Source: Macrolepiota albuminosa (taxonomy: Eukaryota > Basidiomycota > Agaricomycetes > Agaricales > Agaricaceae). Taken from it: a stretch of DNA of 64,000 nucleotides. Below are positions 1-9,927 of this stretch, one piece after another; position 1 is the stretch's first letter; every line of letters begins with the position of its first letter. The stretch is taken from NCBI GenBank assembly GCA_027475525.1, contig JAMWFC010000122.1:1302001-1366000 (forward strand), read 5' to 3'. The translations under genes were made by a program, and so were the position numbers. The notes under the pieces are model-generated. The model saw only the letters and a program-made list of their open reading frames with translations, made no database searches and was not told the DNA's origin.

Positions 1-750
1 CTGGTCAAGGAAAAGGGCAAGGAGCGGGCAATGGAGTCTAGTCACAGTGAGGATATTGTGGCTGATGTAATGGCAGGGATGGAGAGCTGTTTGGACAGGA
101 TGGAGAATGGGTTCCAGGAAGCATTGTGGAATGTTGGAGATCAGGTGCAGGACAGGTTTGTCACAGCTAAGGAGAGCTGGTTACCACATATTGAGGACTT
201 CTTCTGTTGCTACCAGACTCAAGTCAAAATGCTCAGTGGCCACATAGAAACCCTGCAAACCAATGTTTTTCTTGCAGGTGAGATGCTTGCATCTCACGAC
301 AGATAGATCTGTCAGATGGAAGAGCAGATCCACCATATTTGGGGTATGGTTGACACTTTGCAGAGTCGACTTCACATCTCCACTCATTTCTCTAGTCTGT
401 CAGCTCATGATGATGTGGCAATGCATCCAACAGGGCACAGTGGACTTAGACCCATTATTGAAGAGGAAGAAACCACTCCTGACCCCACTGCTGACCAATC
501 CCCTGCCACTGCTGATGTATCTGTTCCCACTGGTGACACCTCTGCCCTTGCCACTAACCAATCCCATCACGCTGCTGACTTATCCGCTCTCACCGTTGCT
601 CCATCCCTGCTTCAACAAACATCTTCAGGGACATCTCCTGCACAAACATCTCCGTTACTCCTTCAACTATCTTCTGTCCCTCTGCCAGTCCCTGCCAAGG
701 ACCCTCTCCCTGGCCCAAGAGGGATGGGCTTGCAGCAACTCCCAAAGTAG
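1..750 (+). pseudogene. Partial coiled-coil ORF, open at left edge
   Basis: Frame 1 is open from the first base, so the true start lies outside the window; the first internal ATG is at 31. One in-frame TAG at 304-306 interrupts it and the frame closes at 748-750. The first 100 residues are rich in Glu, Gln, His and hydrophobics with a coiled-coil look. The last 100 are Thr/Pro/Ser/Ala-rich and probably disordered. No known domain is recognised. It may be the C-terminal part of a transposon-associated accessory protein, but that is inference from context only. Confidence 0.4.
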
Positions 751-1017
751 TTGGCTGCCAATGCAATGGACCCGATCATCCAGTCAGCTTACTGAGAGAC
801 AGAAGGCAATAGAAGACAAGTGAAGATGGACAGTTGATTACTCTACAGTGATTTTTCTTGTTATGATAGACATTGACATTGCTACATTTTTGTAACACTA
901 TAATTTACAAAAATGTAATGTAACATTTTCCCCTTCTCCACATCAATGACAGTGGACTGGTCAAATGACCTTAGTGCAGCTGCTACTCCTTTTTGCTGAT
1001 GTAGACATATCAATGTA

Positions 1018-1502
1018 TCAAGCTGCATCCTCCTGTAGCATTTGTGCTTGAGACTTGCAGGGTTGCTTGGAATTTGTTGACAATTGGTTAGGCAATGCTT
1101 TGCCCTTCTTTTGGTTTTGTAATGCAGGCCTTCCCTCACCTTCAAATTGGTCATTGTCCTCATCTTGAAGAATGTTGAGCACCCTTCTTGACACTCTATA
1201 TCTAGAGGAACCATCACTAGGGCCATTAATTGGAGGGTCTGGATGGCTCCATCCTCTTTGTTGTAAGAGGTGGATAGTAGTGGCATTTACCACTGCTGTA
1301 TCATCACCACATTCATCATGAACAGATTCATCGTAAGCAGACTCATTATGAGCAGACTTGTCATGAGTAGAAGCTGATATATTTGGTTAGGATTCATTGT
1401 GAACTGTGGATCTGTTGTGGCGCTGAGGCTATGGAGTGTACAGTGAGTGCAAGACAGGGGGTTCCTCCTGTAAGTCAGGCAGTGGTGTGTATGGTATGCT
1501 AG
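1018..1502 (-). pseudogene. C-terminal half of a decayed gene split by element A
   Basis: Minus-strand frame ending at a stop near 1018. It contains a degenerate repeat of His-Asp/Asn-Glu/Lys-Ser-Ala type, then a Ser/Arg/Gln-rich tail. Reading across the element A insertion (counting one copy of the GTGAC target duplication) the same frame continues into 8714-9480, so both pieces were one gene before A inserted. At least two in-frame TAG/TAA codons lie between 1340 and 1460. The function is not recognised. Confidence 0.45.
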
Positions 1503-1507
1503 GTGAC

Positions 1508-1838
1508 TGTAAGGGCGACCTCCAGAGGTTGTGGCACTATCACACAACTGGCAGAGGGAAATCCAAAGTGTATTAGAGCCAGTAACAACAGTACAATCAA
1601 TAACTAATCACCTGGCAGAGGAAAATCCAAAGAGAACAAGTCTAAGGATTTCTCTGCCAGTGCGGCACATCAGTATGGGGGCAAAAAGGCGTGGGAGCAA
1701 CTGTACAGTATCCAACAGCTAGCTCTGGGAGGCTTGGAGAACTCCGGGGCATGGGAAATGCTCCGGAGTTCTCCGGAATTCTGGAAAAGGAAATTGTGAT
1801 CAGACAACAAGCAGAGTAAAGCGAGGAGTCCCCTGACA
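1508..1838 (-). repeat. 3' LTR of element A
   Basis: 331 bp, about 93 percent identical to 8378-8708. It contains a 20-bp direct repeat (around 1548 and 1614) and the conserved block complementary to the self-priming site. It abuts a C-rich run on the plus strand, which is the polypurine tract of the minus-strand element. Confidence 0.93.
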
Positions 1839-1850
1839 TCACCCCCCCTT

Positions 1851-3902
1851 CTAGGGTGCGGCGTCTCGACGTGCTGGATAGAAGAACTTGCGGATGGCCT
1901 GATCCACTAGAGAAAGGGGGTAAACTCCCCGTATGGTTTGCGGAGCATCAGGGTGCAGGCGGTAGAAGTCCTGGATGAGAGCCAGGGCATGGAAGTCTTC
2001 AGATGGCTCCCAGGAGATGTCTTCGATTCCATAGCCCTTCCACTTCACCTTGTACTGTAGCTTGCAATGGAATAGGCGGCTGTCCAAGATCTTCTCCACT
2101 TCGTACTCCACCCCGCTGTCTGCTAGGACTGGCGGTGGCGGTGGCGGTGCTTGTCGCCCAGGGATAGGGTCTTCCGGGGCTGGAGAAAGCTTGACCACGT
2201 TGAAGACCAGGTGGAGTTGGTGCATGTCTGCAGGCAGCCGGAGTCGGTAGGCTAGGGGCCCCACCTGACGCTCGATGGTGTATGGCCCCAGTTGACAATG
2301 AGACAGCTTCTTTGAGGGTCGTGTGGTGGAGATGTCGGAGGCATCCAGGAATACACAGTCTCTGGGCTTGTACTTGGGAGCTGGTGTCCAGCCCCAGTTG
2401 TAGTATTGTGCCATGTCATCCTTTGCCTTAGTTAGCGCAGCCTTCGCCTCCTCCTGTGCCTTCTGCATGCGATCCACAAACTTGTTGACCGATTCGTTCT
2501 CTGACCGCTGTGTGTGTGGCTCAAAACCCATCTGGGGGTGCCACCCAGTGTCGAGGAAGAAGGGCAATACCTGCGTTGAGGCATGGACGTGGTTGTTGTA
2601 TTGGAATTCCACCTCCGGCAGGAGCTCATCCCAGTCGTCCTGACGCTTGTTGCAAAATAGCTGCAGGTATTGCTCAAGCTCCTGGTTAACACGTTTGGTC
2701 TGGCCGTCAGATTGTGAGTGGTAGGCAGTGGAGGTGTGGAGCTTCACATGCAGGAGGCAGTAGAGCTCCCGGGTGAACTCCGCAACAAATTGTGGGCCCC
2801 GGTCAGATACGTACGCATCGGAAAGACCATGGAGTTTCCAAACATTCTTCCGGTACAGGTTAGCGGCACCCATGGTGGAGCAGGTTGTGTGGGTCGGAAT
2901 GAAGTGAGCCTGTTTGCCATAGCGGTCCACAACCACCAGGATGTCATCGTAGCCATGTGCGTCCGGAAGCTCCACAATGAAGTCAACGGAGGCCACACTC
3001 CATCGTTCTGTGGGCATCGGCAAGGAGTGCAGCTGGCTGGTAGGGAGACGGCGCTGGGGCTTGGTCCGGAGGCAGAGATCGCAGGTGCTGGTGTAGGAAC
3101 CTATGTATCTCGACATCTGGGGCCACCAGTAGTTCCGGGACACAAGTTCCAATATCTTCCAGCGCCCGGGGTGCCCAGCAATGTGGGAGTCGTGGTATTG
3201 CTCAACAATGCGTCTCCAGAGCTCCCGATTGTTGGGTACATAGATGCGGCCGTGGTAGGTGAGGAGGCCATATTGGAGACTCCACTCATTGGCATGCACT
3301 GCCCTCGTGCCCATGGGGCAATGAGACCATAGAGCCAAGGCAGCCTTGGCCACAGAGTCCTCCTGCATCCCCTCCCGGTTCCCTCGATGGATATCCCGGA
3401 GAATGTCTACCTCGTCTCCCTGGGCAGATATCCCCTCCAGTGCCTGGATGGCAAACAGCTCTGGTCATAGGAGAGTGATGTTGTTGTTGTCTCCAGCTCC
3501 GGAGCCATGGTCGGCATGTCTGGATAGGGCATCGGGCTTCCCCATTGACCTCCCTGGCTTGTGATGCAGTGAGAAGTCAAAGTTGGCAAGGTAGAGGGAC
3601 CACCGGGCCTGGCAGCGGTTGAGCTTCTTTGCTGTCCGGAAGTACTCCAAGTTCTTGTGGTCTGTCCAGACTTCAAACTTGTGACGGGCCCCCTCCAGGA
3701 AGTGGTGCCACTCCTCTAATGACTGGATGATTGCCAGCATCTCCTTGTCGTGGATCTCATAGTTCCGCTCCACGGCATTGAGGCTTTTAGAGTAGAAGGC
3801 CACTGGATGCCACTTGCCATCCCACTGGGCATTGCTGAGACAGGACGGTGCCGGTAGCAAAGTCGGAGCTGTCTGCCTTGACTCGAAAGAGCTGATCATC
3901 AT
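1851..3902 (-). pseudogene. Element A RNase H, integrase and chromodomain
   Basis: One frame with a single internal TAG at 3465-3467. The first part (3902-3468) is RNase H: a Lys-Glu-Met-Leu-Ala-Ile motif, a WTDHKNLEYF block and a KPDALSR end. The second part (3368-1851, 505 residues) is integrase with a Cys-x2-Cys zinc half-site and a DDE triad recognisable as VDFI, SDRGPQF and VNQELEQ. It ends in a chromodomain of about 50 residues (YEVEKILDSR ... WKGYG ... WEPSEDF), so A belongs to the chromoviruses. The family inserts cDNA, and the chromodomain is thought to steer it to modified histones. Confidence 0.88.
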
Positions 3903-4249
3903 CTGGGAAGAGGAGCACTGGCTTGGAGGTGACGGCCAGCTTCAGGGCATTGAAGGCCTGTTGCTCTGCGTCACCCCAAGTCCAGGCTGCCTCCTTCCAG
4001 GTGAGGTCAAAGAGGGGCCGTGCATGGTGGAAGAAGTCCTGGATGAACCGCCGGTAGAAGTTGGTGAACCCCAGGAAGGCCTGTACTTCCTTCTTGTTCC
4101 AGGGCTCTGGCCACTGCGTAACGCCGGCCACCTTCACCGGGTCCATCTCTGCCATGCCGTGAGAGATGATGAGCCCGAGGTACTCAATCTGAGTTTTCTC
4201 GAACTCACATTTCTCCGGTTTGAGGTAGAGCTGATACTGGCGGAGGCGG
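3787..4249 (-). pseudogene. Element A RT, C-terminal part
   Basis: Contains the RT thumb/connection signature (YLKPEKCEF, YLGLIIS, then WPEPWNKKEVQAFLGF and NFYRRFI). It is out of frame with the following RNase H by a small indel near 3830. Upstream it is cut by the solo LTR at 4250. Joining 5297 to 4249 across that LTR restores an unbroken frame (...VLDR then LRQYQLYLKP), which proves the LTR inserted into this gene. Confidence 0.85.
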
Positions 4250-5292
4250 TGATAGGCTTCTACTCGGACTGAGCGCATCAAGGGACATTATAGGCCGACC
4301 AACACTTGACACACTAGAGGCTCTAGCGACCAGCCTTGGGTACAGAGCAGCCCTAGCACGGGCGCTCTATGGCAAGACTTATCCATTCATCTCAATCACC
4401 AGTACCAGCCCCTCAGAGCACTCCACTCAGTTACTTTGAAGACCAAGAAGACTCAGAACTCATAGCGCTAGCATAACGGCGGGAGGTGACTCTGACCAAA
4501 CCCCGATCAGTACTGAAAGGAGTTAGCAATTGGCGCTGTCAATCACCGAGGCACCTCAATCAGAAGTCTAAAAGAATCAATGACGACGAGACAGGATACA
4601 CGCAGACCCGACATTTAAATCTATCAAAAGATGGTACAATGTTTAGCGCCGGAATTAGCGCTCACGGCGTCTGTCAAGGATCCCCTGACCATACCCCGGG
4701 ATGGCATGGCCAATTAAATTACATCAAAAAGTGAGCAAACTCGTACCACTTCTAAGTAGTTTTCGAGTCGCCATTGGTCGCCGTCACCCATGTGCTGCAG
4801 GTTGCCATTGACAGGTGGCCGTTAGCTACAGTCACGAAGAGAGGCGCTAATTGGTAGCGCTGTCAATGGACTTATTTTGGAAATAATGTAGCGCATAGTA
4901 TAAAAACTAGCTACTTGCCATGTATATAACAACGAATCGTAACCTCTTGAACACCCAGTTACACTTAGCATTCAAATCGCGCTAGCACTGCCTGACTTTG
5001 TCACCAAGTTCGGCGCTAGCTTTGTCTATCTCGTCTACATCGTTTACGGTGCCACCTACGGGCACGCTACGCTGCACTATTTGTTTATTTCTCTATAACC
5101 TCTCCAAAACTACGATGCTTACCACTTGCTAGGTAGCACCCGAGGCACTATCATCTAGCGCATTGCCCTATTACCTCTGCTCAAGCACACCAGGACCCTG
5201 CCGGGACTCCTCACAAACCCGTACGCCAGGCGCTGGAGACGGCGTTGTACTGCGTATACGTCCAGCGCACCCAACCACAGTTGGCGTCATCA
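4250..5292 (+). repeat. Solo LTR of family B
   Basis: 1043 bp, TGATAGGCTTC...GCGTCATCA, with a 4-bp target duplication GCGG (4246-4249 and 5293-5296). The start matches 36554 onward and the end matches 51281-51570, which bound an LTR followed by a primer site and gag. It lies inside the RT of element A, so it is younger than A. No internal sequence remains, consistent with LTR-LTR recombination. Confidence 0.9.
4899..4906 (+). promoter_or_regulatory. TATA box of family B LTR
   Basis: TATAAAAA in the LTR sense strand, about 390 bp before the LTR end. The same block recurs in the decayed B-like fragment at 19521. This conservation supports a promoter role. Confidence 0.5.
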
Positions 5293-5810
5293 GCGGTCTA
5301 GGACTATGTGGGTGATCCGATGATGCTCCTCTAGTGTCTTGGTGTAGATGAGAATATCGTCCAGGTACACACACACCACTCCATCTGCTATGAGGTCCCA
5401 GAAGATGTCATTCATCATGGTTTGAAAGGTGGCGGGGCTGTTGGTGAGCCCAAAGAACATTACCAATGGTTCAAACAGGCCATGTCATTCATCATGGTTT
5501 GAAAGGTGGCGGGGCTGTTGGTGAGCCCAAAGAACATTACCAATGGTTCAAACAGGCCCTGGTTGGTCCAAAACGCAGCCTTCCACTTGTCTCCCTCCTA
5601 GATGCGCACATTGTTGTAGCCCCAGCGGACGTCCAACTTGGTGAAGTAGCGCGCACCCCGGAGGTTGTTGATGAGTTCTGAGATGAGAGGGAGCGGGTAG
5701 CAGTTCTTGATGGTCATTGCATTGAGCACGCAATAATCTTGGACCAACCGGAGGGTGCCATCCTTCTTCTTGATGAAAAACACCGGGGAGGCTATCGGCA
5801 ACTTTGAGGG
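5293..5810 (-). pseudogene. Element A RT fingers and palm
   Basis: Reads [14 protein letters not shown], then [25 protein letters not shown] and, past the tandem duplication, the catalytic YLDDILIYT block near 5340. In-frame stops lie at 5811-5813 (TGA) and 5598-5600 (TAG). The 77-bp duplication at 5405-5558 adds a frameshift that is probably an assembly fault. The piece continues in frame from the protease segment upstream. Confidence 0.85.
5405..5558. repeat. Exact 77-bp tandem duplication
   Basis: 5405-5481 and 5482-5558 are identical over all 77 bases. They fall in the RT of element A and shift its frame. This is one of eleven duplications with the same period in the window and is best explained as an unmerged assembly overlap. 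Confidence 0.95.
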
Positions 5811-7027
5811 TCAAATTCTTCCAGTTTTGAGATTCTCCTGGAGGAAGGTATCTAGCTCATCCTGCTCCTTGGGCGCCAGTGGGTACACCTTGCAGTTGGC
5901 AGGCTTCGAGTCTGGTAGGAGCTCGATGGCATGATCCCACTGCTTGCGCTCCGGGAGAGAATCAAACGAGGCCTTGGAAAAAACATCCTCAAAGTCGTGC
6001 AGATGGCCCAGAACAGTATCCTGGAATGGGCGAGGCGAGGTATTGGTGGCAAAGGCCTGGGCCAACCGTTGGGAAGTGGTCTGGCTGGCCCGGATCTCCT
6101 CCACCGATGGTGGCAGACGCAACGCCGTGGCATAGATGCGGTCCCCTACCTCGATGGCCTCGTCTGGTAATTCCAGGTCCAGAACTGGCAGGAATTCTCC
6201 TTCGTGACTGTCTTCCCTGGTGGCCTCTCCACTGCTGTGTCTGTCGTCCTCATAGAGGGCCTCTCTATGAGGGAACGCCAGGGGCAGGGGATCCAACAGG
6301 TCAAGGTCGGCAAAGGGGATGTGTCCTGCCTGGCAGGCCCAGATGGCTGCACGTTCCCGCACAGCAGTGCGCTGCTCTATCCTTGCCTCCTTTGCACAGG
6401 TGGCGCAGCGTCGGGGGCACTGACTCATGCTCACCTCTCTGGTAGTCCAGTCTATTTCTGGGTTGTGCTCCCAGAGCCACGTGTACCCCAGGATCATATC
6501 CTGCTTTCCCAAACTGGTGACTGCGAAGGTGGCACGCTCGGTGTGGGCCTGATAGTGCAGAACCAGGTCTACAACGGCACGGATGGAACCTGCTTTATTG
6601 GGGGTACCATCAATATTGTAGACCACAATTGGGGAAGGGAGAGGGCGAGTCGTGAGTTGGTGTCTGGCCACGTAGTCAGCATCCACAAAGAGCCCTGTTG
6701 CTCCGGAATCTAGGAGAGCAACCACGCTCCGGGTCTGCTGGGTGTCAGTTGTTTCGACCTCCACTTTTAGCTGGAGCAAGTTGGCCGAGGGTGTCGAGGC
6801 TACTACGTAGCGTCTCGGGAGGCGACGTTGCCAGGCAGGGATGCGGGGTCGAGGGGACCCGGCAGAAGGAGTCGGCAAGGCCAGGGGGCTTTTAGATACA
6901 TTGAGGGGTGTGCTTACGATTGTAGGTGCCAAAGTGTCCACAGGGGTTGTATTGGGCTCTTCTATGGATAGACATACAAATCGATTTGCACTAAGCGACG
7001 GGGGCGTACTCTTCACCTGTCGCTCCT
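5811..7027 (-). pseudogene. Element A retropepsin and N-terminal pol
   Basis: Open minus-strand frame (it extends to 7385 where it overlaps gag). The retropepsin active site reads ALLDSGATGLFVD, followed by the flap region and the MILGYTWL ... NPEIDW end typical of Ty3-group proteases. Next come an acidic linker and the DVFSK ... LPERKQWDHAIEL lead-in to RT. The overlap with the gag frame suggests programmed frameshifting for pol expression, but no slip site was pinned down here. Confidence 0.85.
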
Positions 7028-8268
7028 CTAAAAATCCTCTGGGCTCCCTTTTCCCAGCGCATCCGCACTCCGCTCCTGCTCCAGGGTCTCCAGTGCTGCA
7101 ACGTCTGGAGAGGGCGCTCCAGCTGCATCCTTGGCTGCCAGGAGCTGCAGGAGCAGCTTTTCCTGCTCCTCCGGGGCTAGGTAACGCACCTCGAGGCCAA
7201 GCGGGCAGCGGCGTGCAAAGTGACCAGGGGTGCCACAGTGCCGGCACAGAAGAGGTATGTTGGCACGCTGACGGGAGGAGTCCACATCCATAGGGGCCCC
7301 TGGGGGCAGTGTTGGCACTACGGAGGGAGCAGGGAGGCTGGGAGAGTGGAACATGGCTGCTACTGGGCGGGGGAAGGAGACTCAAGGATGCGGGGCTATT
7401 GCAGTGGCCGGAGCTTGGTGCAGGCTGCGCTTAAATTCCATGAGCTGCCACTAGTCCTGGGCCACTCGGTACCAGGAGGCGACTTGGTTGTCGGCTGGAT
7501 GTCCTTCTGCGAGGTTGTCGATGCGCTCCATCAGAGTGGACTGGAGCCCTTCCCGGAAGGTGAGGCAGAGTTGCAGTCCATCAGGGTATCCGGCCTGCTC
7601 AACTAGTGTCTGGAAAGAGTCGATGTATTCGTCCAGCGAGCGCTTCCCTTGTCCGTATTGATCCCTGTCTTGGAGGACCAGCGCAGCTGCCTTGGCTGGG
7701 TTCTGGGGGAAGAACTCGTCCCGGAACTCCTGCTCGAATGCGGCCCAGTTTGTGAACCCCGCAATGCCTCCGGGGCGTTGGAAAACCCGCAGTGCGTAGG
7801 TGGCCGCTCTCCCAGACTTCATGTAGGAGAGAACCCATGCGATTTTCAGGTCATCAGAGATGAAGTCGTCCCCGCAGAACTAGATATAGGTGAGGCACAA
7901 CTGTAGAAATTGTTCTCTAGTCACACAGTCATCATTGTAGGCATCCAGGATGGTCAGGGAAGGAGCATGCATGGGGTCCCTTGGGCCATCGGAGGACTCG
8001 GAGCGGATGGCTGAACAGCAGGGGGCAGTTCCGCTGCTGGGGTTGCTGTAGCAACCAAGGGAGTGGTGTTTAGATGCTCTAGAAGTGCCCGGAGGGAGTC
8101 GGAGATGGCTTCAGTGGTTTGTCGGAGGGTGGCAAATTCGGTGGTGTTGTGGGTAAGGGATGCTTGAGTAATCTGCACCTGAGGTTCTAAGTGTAGCAAG
8201 CGAGTCCAGGCTTCATCCTGGGGGGCCGGGGCATCCAAGGGAGCTTCTGGATTGGCAAGCTGAGACAT
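7028..8268 (-). pseudogene. Element A gag with CCHC zinc knuckle
   Basis: The likely start is the ATG at 8268-8266 (MSQLANPEAPLD). The retrotransposon gag core (FEQEFRDEFFPQNP ... YGQGKRSLDEYIDSFQTL) lies at 7451-7822. A CCHC knuckle CRHCGTPGHFARRC lies near 7215-7260 in the 7028-7354 frame. Stops between 7822 and 7954 and frame changes break it. Gag forms the particle that packages the RNA. Confidence 0.82.
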
Positions 8269-8364
8269 AAAAACTGTACAGGTGTGTAAAGCTGGTGGGG
8301 AAGCAACAAGTAGGGGCACAAGAGACTTGGCAAGCTACGAGGGGCTTCCAGACCAGAATTAGAG

Positions 8365-8375
8365 AGACTTGTTCT
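8365..8375 (-). promoter_or_regulatory. Self-priming site of element A
   Basis: Two bases inside the 5' LTR, the minus-strand sequence AGAACAAGTCT is the perfect 11-nt complement of AGACTTGTTCT within the LTR (8513-8503). This is the Tf1/sushi arrangement, in which the folded 5' end of the RNA primes its own reverse transcription. There is no TGG tRNA-type primer site. The match also places the start of R at about 8513. Confidence 0.7.
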
Positions 8376-8377
8376 GC

Positions 8378-8708
8378 TGTAAGGGCAACCTCCAGAGGTT
8401 GCGGCACTATCACACAACTGGCAGAGGGAAATCCAAAGTGTATTAGAGCCAGTAATGACAGTACAATCAATAACTACTCACCTGGCAGAGGGAAATCCAA
8501 AGAGAACAAGTCTAAGGATTTCTCTGCCAGTGCGGCACATCAGTATGGGGGCGGAAAGGCATGGGAGCGACTGTACAGTATCCAATGGCTAGCTCTGGGA
8601 GGCTTGGAGAACTCTGGGGCATGGGAAATGCTCCGGAGTTCTCTGAAATTCCAGAAAAGGAAATTGTAACCAGACAACAAGCGCAGTAGAGCAAGGAGTT
8701 CCCTGACA
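8378..8708 (-). repeat. 5' LTR of element A
   Basis: 331 bp, TGTAAGGGC...CCCTGACA on the plus strand, partner of 1508-1838. It is followed at 8709-8713 by the target duplication GTGAC. Confidence 0.93.
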
Positions 8709-8713
8709 GTGAC

Positions 8714-9480
8714 AGGGGAAGTGTAGGCCTCAGTTGCCACTCCAAGTTGGCTGCAGATCCGGTGACTAAAGCAGATCCGCCATCAGCAGCTCCATCATTA
8801 GCAATGGTCCTACTGTTGCTATTGACTACCGCTGATGGTGTTGGCCTCTGTTTTTGATTTTTCCCTCCATTTTTGTGTGTAGCCTTACATGCTGCTGCTG
8901 CTGCCGCATTTTTTTCATGATTAGCTCAGGTGCCATACTCAGCAGCTACTGACTGCTTGTGATGGTTGAGACAAACTGTCCAGCAGAAGATGTCACCAGA
9001 TCCATACTGTCTTTGATAGTCTCTCCAGAAGTTTAGCAGATGCAATAGCTTAGGCCGACCAAGATTATGGAAATCTTGGAATATCAGACCCTCTGGAAGA
9101 TACCTTGAATGTATAAATTGCTAATCATTGGTCCTCACTGTCTTATAAGGAGCAGATTCATACTGGTAATCAGACATAATTTCTGACAGAGTGATCAGAT
9201 AATGAGCAACGGTGGAGAAAACTAGGATTCACTGTAATGAGTATTTAGATAGTCCTGAACAAGCATTTCCAATTCTGCCCAAGTTTGAACTATATTTGGT
9301 CCTGAATCTGCTGGTAATATTGAGAATCCATCCCTATCCAGATCAAAGATGAGGTCATGGCATGTAAGAATAGAAGGAGTCAAATCATGGAGTGATTGCA
9401 TGTTGGATGGCATGTCTCTACCAAGAAAAGGAGATATGTAATCCATCATCTTCTTGTTGAAGTCACTAACAAGGTCAGGA
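8714..9480 (-). pseudogene. N-terminal half of the gene split by element A
   Basis: Clean coding stretch at 9449-9222 (75 residues, ending at a TGA), preceded by more open frame to about 9480. A second open stretch (about 9110-8714) contains a DFHNLGRPKLLHLLNFW-like block, a poly-Ala run and a Lys/Asn-rich segment. It joins in frame across element A with 1502-1018. It is CpG-poor with several stops. The protein family is not recognised; proximity to the KDZ gene suggests a transposon accessory gene, which is inference. Confidence 0.45.
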
Positions 9481-9927
9481 AAGGAGTCTTGAAAGGTAGG
9501 TCAGTTAGCATAGATGAAATATGACATATTGTCATGACTATAATTGGTGTCAAAATTGTTTAAAGAATGATGGCACCACATACATTCTAATAGTCATGCC
9601 TTCATCTGCATACCAACCAACAACAGTCCAACTCAACATGCCCATCTCTCTAAATCAAAGCACATCTGCATCGTCACATGCTTCAAACCATGCTTTCATA
9701 TAATTTTCTGCAACCACACAGTTCTCAACTAAAGGATCACATGATAAAATATACATTTCTGTTCAGTGTCTGTTGATGATAAATAGATTCTGTTTGTCAT
9801 TGACGGATAGGATCTGCTGTCTGCTGTTATCTGGCCTGTCCAAATTGGGGCATATTATCAATATTGATGAGCAGTCTCATTAGATCTCTGGTACAATGGC
9901 TAGGTCCTGGCCATAGATATTTGATCA

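Larger units (their letters stand above)
1508..8708 (-). mobile_element. Complete Ty3/Gypsy chromovirus, family A
   Basis: Two 331-bp LTRs (1508-1838 and 8378-8708), both TG...CA, are flanked by a perfect 5-bp target duplication GTGAC (1503-1507 and 8709-8713). Internal order in the minus sense is gag with CCHC knuckle, retropepsin, RT, RNase H, integrase, chromodomain. A purine tract abuts the 3' LTR (complement of 1839-1850). The LTRs differ at about 24 of 331 positions, nearly all transitions and several at CpG, so the copy is old. Coding frames are broken. A solo LTR of family B (4250-5292) sits inside RT. Confidence 0.93.
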
